A stretch of 64,000 bases of DNA from Chloroflexota bacterium (GTDB taxonomy: Bacteria; Chloroflexota; Dehalococcoidia; E44-bin15). The stretch spans positions 41,368 through 105,367 of the forward strand of contig JAUVVB010000002.1 in NCBI GenBank assembly GCA_030604825.1, read 5' to 3'. How positions within the stretch are numbered: the stretch's first letter is position 1; the number at the start of each line of letters is the position of its first letter. Made by a program: the position numbers and the translations under genes. The notes under the pieces are model-generated. The model was not told where the DNA came from. It ran no database searches and saw nothing but the letters and a program-made list of their open reading frames with translations. Below are positions 59,977-64,000 of this stretch, in pieces.

Positions 59977-61219
59977 GCTCCTTTTCCAGCTCCAGGATGG
60001 CCACCAGCCCGTGCCCACACCCCATTCCCCGCTGAAGGCCCATCTCCAGCCCCCTGAGGGCATAGCCCAGATGGGGCTCGATGATGTTAGCCCGCACATC
60101 CCCTATCTTGGAGCGGTGGATGGCGGCGATGAGCCGCCGCATTTCAGCCATGGCACTTCTCAAGGGGCGGGGATGATACCTCTCTATCTCGGGCCGGGGG
60201 GAAGCCGTTGCTGCATCATAGTGGCGAAGGAGGGCGATGACGTATCCCACCAGGGCATTCCAACAGCTCTGGAACATGGTGTAGAACTCGTTTATGGCGG
60301 GGAAGCCGTCTTTAGGAACATAGTTGACCAAAAGGCCTTCTAGGTCGGTTCGCGTGTTGGGCTCGAACAGGGAGTTGACCCGTTGCCGCAGGGGCTGGGC
60401 ATGGGGATTGTAATCCGCGGTATCCATGTGGCGGCCGACCAGCACCGAGCGGTCGAAAAGCTGCCTCAACCTGATGCTGATCTTGGACTGCCGCCTCGCG
60501 CCCTGGATGATGGCGAGGACCTCCTGCCGGCAGAGAAGGGCCAGGGTAAGGGAGCTGAGCTCGCGGTGTTTCTTCTCCTCCTCGCTGTAGATGTAGGAGA
60601 TCAGGTAGTCCATCCACTGCTCCCGGCTCAGGTCGTTGCTCCACAGCGTTTGCCACTCGTAGGAATAGCGGCCGAGCCAGTCGGCGACGATAAGAGAGCC
60701 ATTTCGACCATGTTTGGCTAGCTTGGCCACCAGCTGGGCATTCTGCTCGTGGCCATTGTGGGAAAGGGTACCATAGGAGGCGAAGTATAGGTCGTAGGGC
60801 TCCTCGGCCTCCAGGTCGAGTTCGTTGAAGTTGCCCTCAACGAAGGCCATGTTGCGTTGGCCATGGATGGCCTTGGCCTGGGCTATGAGTTCTGGGTTGA
60901 GGTCGATCCCCTTGTAGAACTGTAGCAGCCCGGGCTCGATGGCTACGTTGGCATGGGTGGAAAGGCCCTTGTCCTCCCGCTTCGCCCCCACAAGCAGCTC
61001 ATAGCCGTCGCCGCTGCCGCAGCCCAGGTCCAGGATGCGCAGCCCTTCCCCCCTCCCTCTCTTCCACTCTAGCATCCTTTGCAGATAGGGCTGGAGGAAG
61101 AGCCGCATTACCTCATCCTCCCACAGCCGCCTCACATTGTCGTACTTACCGATGAGGCCAGTTACCTTCTGGTACTGACCGCTGCTTATGGCCTCGTCAT
61201 ACGCCGATCTCTCGGACAT
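59951..61219 (-). CDS. SAM-dependent methyltransferase with C-terminal extension
   Basis: 422 aa. ATG at 61219 with GGAGG, 4 nt. Class I methyltransferase: 'LRILDLGCGSGDGYELL' (motif I), 'FYKGIDLNPELI' (motif II), 'PYDLYFASYGTLSH' (motif IV). The catalytic fold covers about 1-225; about 190 more residues are helical and end in a Gly-rich 'QRGMGCGHGLVAILELE'. It is the last of a minus-strand run beginning with mttB-mttC, so it may modify a product or partner of corrinoid metabolism. The substrate is unknown. Confidence 0.8.
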   Translation of the reverse strand: MSERSAYDEAISSGQYQKVTGLIGKYDNVRRLWEDEVMRLFLQPYLQRMLEWKRGRGEGLRILDLGCGSGDGYELLVGAKREDKGLSTHANVAIEPGLLQFYKGIDLNPELIAQAKAIHGQRNMAFVEGNFNELDLEAEEPYDLYFASYGTLSHNGHEQNAQLVAKLAKHGRNGSLIVADWLGRYSYEWQTLWSNDLSREQWMDYLISYIYSEEEKKHRELSSLTLALLCRQEVLAIIQGARRQSKISIRLRQLFDRSVLVGRHMDTADYNPHAQPLRQRVNSLFEPNTRTDLEGLLVNYVPKDGFPAINEFYTMFQSCWNALVGYVIALLRHYDAATASPRPEIERYHPRPLRSAMAEMRRLIAAIHRSKIGDVRANIIEPHLGYALRGLEMGLQRGMGCGHGLVAILELEKEPSRSRTRW

Positions 61220-61253
61220 GTTTCCTCCTAAAGGGTTCCACGCCGAAAAGTCT

Positions 61254-61778
61254 TTAGCCGAGGGCAAGGGCTCGATATATACCCACTGCTAATGCTACCA
61301 CGCTACAGAAAAAAAGGAAAACTACAAATAAATGAGCTGCAGTTTTTATGTGTCTAAGAATCCTCGTTTTGCGTACATCGCTAAGCCATGGAAAGGGGAG
61401 AATGCACAAAGCGGCAACCGCTAACGCTGAAAAACCGTAAATAAAGCAAGCTAAGAGATCGCTGTTGGGAACCTGTATCCTACTAGCCCCAGTGTAAACA
61501 GCTACAAGCAGAACGATCGTAATTGCCACCATAATGTTGCCCGTGTATCGCACAATCCATTCGAAGAGTTTTCGTTCTTCCTTTTCTGTCTTGTACTTCA
61601 CAGGCTCATAATAAGCTTCTAGGCCATCGTAAACTATCCAAGCAAGCCCGAAAACAAACGGCACCACAAGCCATGGCGTTGTAAAGAGAAATATTCCAAA
61701 CAGGATGCATGCCAGCACCCAAAACACAAGAAAGATGGCATATACCACTAGGGGCCCTATTTCTCTCCTCTGGTACAT
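61254..61778 (-). CDS. Unknown integral membrane protein
   Basis: 174 aa from ATG at 61778 (AAGGGGTG upstream). Four to five hydrophobic helices (about 11-32, 36-52, 85-105, 117-137, 148-168) and a charged loop (about 55-82) with a Lys/Glu-rich stretch. The DNA is visibly richer in A+T than its neighbours, which may mark a recent acquisition. It lies 8 bp after mttC. I do not recognise the family; a transporter role is only a guess from topology. Confidence 0.6.
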   Translation of the reverse strand: MYQRREIGPLVVYAIFLVFWVLACILFGIFLFTTPWLVVPFVFGLAWIVYDGLEAYYEPVKYKTEKEERKLFEWIVRYTGNIMVAITIVLLVAVYTGASRIQVPNSDLLACFIYGFSALAVAALCILPFPWLSDVRKTRILRHIKTAAHLFVVFLFFCSVVALAVGIYRALALG

Positions 61779-61786
61779 AGCCCACT

Positions 61787-62473
61787 TCACCCCTTTTGCT
61801 GCAATTGCTCCACCACCCTCACCGCATCGAAGGCATCCTCGCCGTAGCCATCGGCCCCGATCTCGGTGGCGAACTCCGCCGAGGTTGGAGCGCCGCCGAT
61901 GATCACCTTGACCTTATCCCTGAGCCCAGCCTCGGCCAGGCTGTGGATGGTTTCCTTCATCGCCCTCATGGTGGTGGTCAGCAGCGCCGAAAGGCCGAGG
62001 AAGTCGGGTCTCTCCTCCCTGACCCTGGCCACGATCTGCTCCGGGGTGACGTCAGCGCCCAGGTCCTTCACCTCATAGCCAGCCCCCTTGAGGATGATGC
62101 ACACGATGTTCTTGCCTATATCGTGAAGGTCACCCTTGACCGTGGCCATCATCACCTTCCCCTTGGGGGTCATGCCTGATCTGGCCAGGTGGGGTGCCAG
62201 GATATCCATGGCTGCCCCCACCGTCTCCGCCGAGGCCAGCATATCGGGGATGAAATAATCCTTGGCCTCAAACTTCCCCCCTACTATCTTCATCGCCTCA
62301 GTTAGCCCCTCTATCACTATAAGCCTGGGGTCCATACCCTCATCCAGCGCTTGCTGGACGAGCTCCTTCACCCCGGGCTGGCCCACCATCCCCCCTTCGA
62401 AGCCCTCATCTTCCTCATCCATCCGGCCCTGGATCACGTTCTGCTTTATTTGCTCTACGATGTCATCGGTCAT
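61787..62473 (-). CDS. mttC: Corrinoid protein (MtbC/MttC type)
   Basis: 228 aa. ATG at 62473 with GAGGGA upstream, overlapping the mttB stop by 11 bp. The N-terminal helical cap domain (about 1-100) is followed by the cobalamin-binding motif 'DLHDIGKN' (His117 is the lower cobalt ligand) and the second motif 'GLSALLTTT' and third 'IIGGAPTS'. It accepts a methyl group from the methyltransferase next to it and passes it to a downstream enzyme not seen in this window. Confidence 0.95.
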   Translation of the reverse strand: MTDDIVEQIKQNVIQGRMDEEDEGFEGGMVGQPGVKELVQQALDEGMDPRLIVIEGLTEAMKIVGGKFEAKDYFIPDMLASAETVGAAMDILAPHLARSGMTPKGKVMMATVKGDLHDIGKNIVCIILKGAGYEVKDLGADVTPEQIVARVREERPDFLGLSALLTTTMRAMKETIHSLAEAGLRDKVKVIIGGAPTSAEFATEIGADGYGEDAFDAVRVVEQLQQKG

Positions 62474-64000
62474 GCTGTCCCTCAAGGTATATATTCAGCC
62501 TGGGCAGTATCCCGGGAACCTCTCGAAATATCCTGTCGCTGATCTCGGGCGCGATGTGCTCCACCGGACGCTGAAGCAACTCCTGCATCCTCTGATGAGC
62601 TCGGAGCAAGACCTCATCCCTCATCTCCCCGCCCTCAAAGGGGTAGGGCAGGGTCACCTCGCCAGCCCGCAGCTTGGGGCGAATGTAGCGCACGAACAGC
62701 TTGTTTGGGGTGGTCATCACTCGCCGTATCTGCTCCAGGGAGGTGTCGATCTCCGCCTCGTCTACCCTGGGCCTCTGGAGCAGGGATTTCACCATGCCGA
62801 TGTGGGCATCGTCCAGTACTGCCTGAACCGGGCAGAAGGTGGCGGTCTTGTCCATTAGGCCGAAGGCGTAGTGGATGTATTGAGCGCCGCTCATGGCGAC
62901 GACTATGTGGGAGAAAAGCTTCTCCACCGTGGCCTGAATGCCGGGCACCTTGACATCGGCCACCCCCGCCGTGGAGTAGCAGGGAAGGCCGTAGAAGCGG
63001 GCCATCTGGACGCAGTCGACGTTGTAATGGTTGAACTCGGGGACGCCATAGGAATCGGCCAGGTCGTCCAGCCCTGCCCTGGTGGGCACACTGCCGTAGA
63101 GCACCGGGGCCCCCTCCCTGACCAGCTGGCTCAGGGCGATGCCGCAGAGGATCTCGGCGTTTATCTGGGCCACCATGCCGTCCTCCTTGATGGGGGCGGT
63201 GGAGCCTCCCTGGGGGGAGGCCGAGATGACCAGTGGCATTCCCCTTCTCGCTATCTCGATGCATTTCTGGGTGGTGTCGTCCACCAGCTGAAGGGGGCTC
63301 TTGAAGACGCAGGTGATGAAGGAGATGATGGGGTTGCGCCTCAGCTCCTCCTCGCCGCCAGCGATTATCTCCGCCATCCGCATCACCTCGTCCAGCTGAT
63401 CCAGGCTGGTAAGGCCGGCCATGACATGCTTGGTCATGTTGTTGAGGCAGGCGAAGAACTTGTTGACATCCTTGTTTTCCTCGGTGATGTCCTCGTCCTG
63501 GATGTTCACCGGGCGGATGAAGCCGTCGAGGTTGTCCAGGTGCTCGCTGAGGCGGGCGGCGGCACAAAGATCTGCCAGCATCCCCCGCCGCGGATGAAAG
63601 GTAACCAGCTCGACCTCAACGCTGTGATCTGCCTTGCTGACGAAGGTCTTCACCCTCATATCCAGCCAGACGTTGGTCTCTGACCCGCTGGCGAAGTAGA
63701 CCCGGGGCTCGCTCCCATCCAGGATCAGGCTGTTCTCCTCCCGCCTCGCCCCCAGCTTGACCAGCTTGGGAGTCGTCTTCAGGGCACGGAGGACCAGCGC
63801 CTCGGGGATGCTCACCTGCCAGCACCGGGCCGACGGGTCAGCGGTGACCTTGGCCCCATAGCTTGAGAAAATGTCTGCCGCCTCCCGGTTGTAGCACATG
63901 ATGCCGGGATCCCGCAGTATCTCCATCGAGGCGTCGTGGATGCGCTCCAACTGGTCCCGGTTGAGCCTCTGGTAGGGTTCTACCAGTATCCCTTGCCGTG
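62463..64000 (-). CDS. mttB: MttB-superfamily (trimethylamine-methyltransferase-like), start outside window
   Basis: At least 512 codons; the frame is open to the window edge ('VEPYQRLNRDQLERIHDASMEIL' matches the family start), so the true start lies beyond 64000. The barrel carries 'GCSGAT'-like Gly-rich turns and conserved segments 'GSVPTRAGLDDLADSYGVPEFN' (first part) and 'ISASPQGGSTAPIKEDG'. There is no in-frame amber codon, so it is a non-pyrrolysine member. Such enzymes demethylate glycine betaine or other quaternary amines. It is coupled to mttC. The substrate is not predicted. Confidence 0.9.
   Translation of the reverse strand, partial: RQGILVEPYQRLNRDQLERIHDASMEILRDPGIMCYNREAADIFSSYGAKVTADPSARCWQVSIPEALVLRALKTTPKLVKLGARREENSLILDGSEPRVYFASGSETNVWLDMRVKTFVSKADHSVEVELVTFHPRRGMLADLCAAARLSEHLDNLDGFIRPVNIQDEDITEENKDVNKFFACLNNMTKHVMAGLTSLDQLDEVMRMAEIIAGGEEELRRNPIISFITCVFKSPLQLVDDTTQKCIEIARRGMPLVISASPQGGSTAPIKEDGMVAQINAEILCGIALSQLVREGAPVLYGSVPTRAGLDDLADSYGVPEFNHYNVDCVQMARFYGLPCYSTAGVADVKVPGIQATVEKLFSHIVVAMSGAQYIHYAFGLMDKTATFCPVQAVLDDAHIGMVKSLLQRPRVDEAEIDTSLEQIRRVMTTPNKLFVRYIRPKLRAGEVTLPYPFEGGEMRDEVLLRAHQRMQELLQRPVEHIAPEISDRIFREVPGILPRLNIYLEGQHDR

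Noticed and set aside
62635..63567. Long open frame in the second frame of mttB
   Set aside because: Gly/Arg/His-rich composition typical of a shadow frame in GC-rich coding DNA; the mttB frame has clear family motifs.

Overview
The window looks like a chromosome segment of an anaerobic, monoderm-like bacterium, most likely Chloroflexota of the Dehalococcoidia type. This is inferred from gene content, not from a marker gene. The supporting traits are a type IV pilus set without a visible secretin, two tungsten aldehyde:ferredoxin oxidoreductases, a 2-oxoacid:ferredoxin oxidoreductase, a HydBGDA-type [NiFe] hydrogenase and a corrinoid methyltransferase pair. Promoters are classical sigma-70 (TTGACA-N17-TATAAT), and many genes overlap by ATGA.

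Layout. (1) 1-14.2 kb: type IV pilus region. It holds two tandemly duplicated blocks (small membrane peptide, major-pilin-like gene, start of a sensor kinase; the first kinase copy is a broken stub), an intact NarL-type kinase/regulator pair, and on the minus strand pilB, then pilC with three minor pilins, then pilN-pilO-pilM-pilD. PilN carries nested inserted domains, and pilB has a short leader with a strong intrinsic terminator. (2) 14.2-20.3 kb: a DUF6391-like protein and a minus-strand operon korABCD, D-2-hydroxyacid dehydrogenase, family III CoA-transferase and a deleted 2-hydroxyacyl-CoA dehydratase, resembling a reductive amino-acid (Fld/Had-type) fermentation module. (3) 20.48-31.41 kb: a 10.9-kb integrative element in a tRNA-Arg(UCU) gene, flanked by 56-bp direct repeats. 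Its integrase reading frame runs through the attachment core, so integration cuts the gene from its own start codon. The element carries an OLD-family ATPase/TOPRIM nuclease, a DUF4145 protein, a PD-(D/E)XK-like protein, phage tail remnants and small zinc-ribbon proteins.

(4) 31.5-40.1 kb: two aldehyde ferredoxin oxidoreductase genes with an SDR, a zinc alcohol dehydrogenase, MoaD- and MoeB-like cofactor/sulfur-transfer genes and an enoyl-CoA hydratase. (5) 40.3-46.1 kb: a decayed FAD oxidoreductase, an orphan branched-chain-amino-acid-type binding lipoprotein, an acyl-CoA synthetase, a hydratase remnant, an unknown protein and a GNAT acetyltransferase. (6) 46.4-50.3 kb: an operon of soluble histidine kinase, response regulator and an oversized second PilB-like ATPase with 111-bp tandem repeats. 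(7) 50.4-53.9 kb: an Rpe-like/RpiB pair, a PAC2 protein and two small proteins.

(8) 54.0-57.9 kb: hydrogenase hydBGDA. (9) 58.1-64 kb: thiolase, nitroreductase, and on the minus strand mttB (running off the window), mttC, a membrane protein and a SAM methyltransferase. Together the genes suggest an organism that oxidises organic or amino acids through CoA thioesters and aldehydes with ferredoxin as carrier, disposes of electrons through hydrogenase or reductive steps, and regulates pili with several two-component systems. Starts were chosen from ribosome-binding sites read by eye; no database search was possible.
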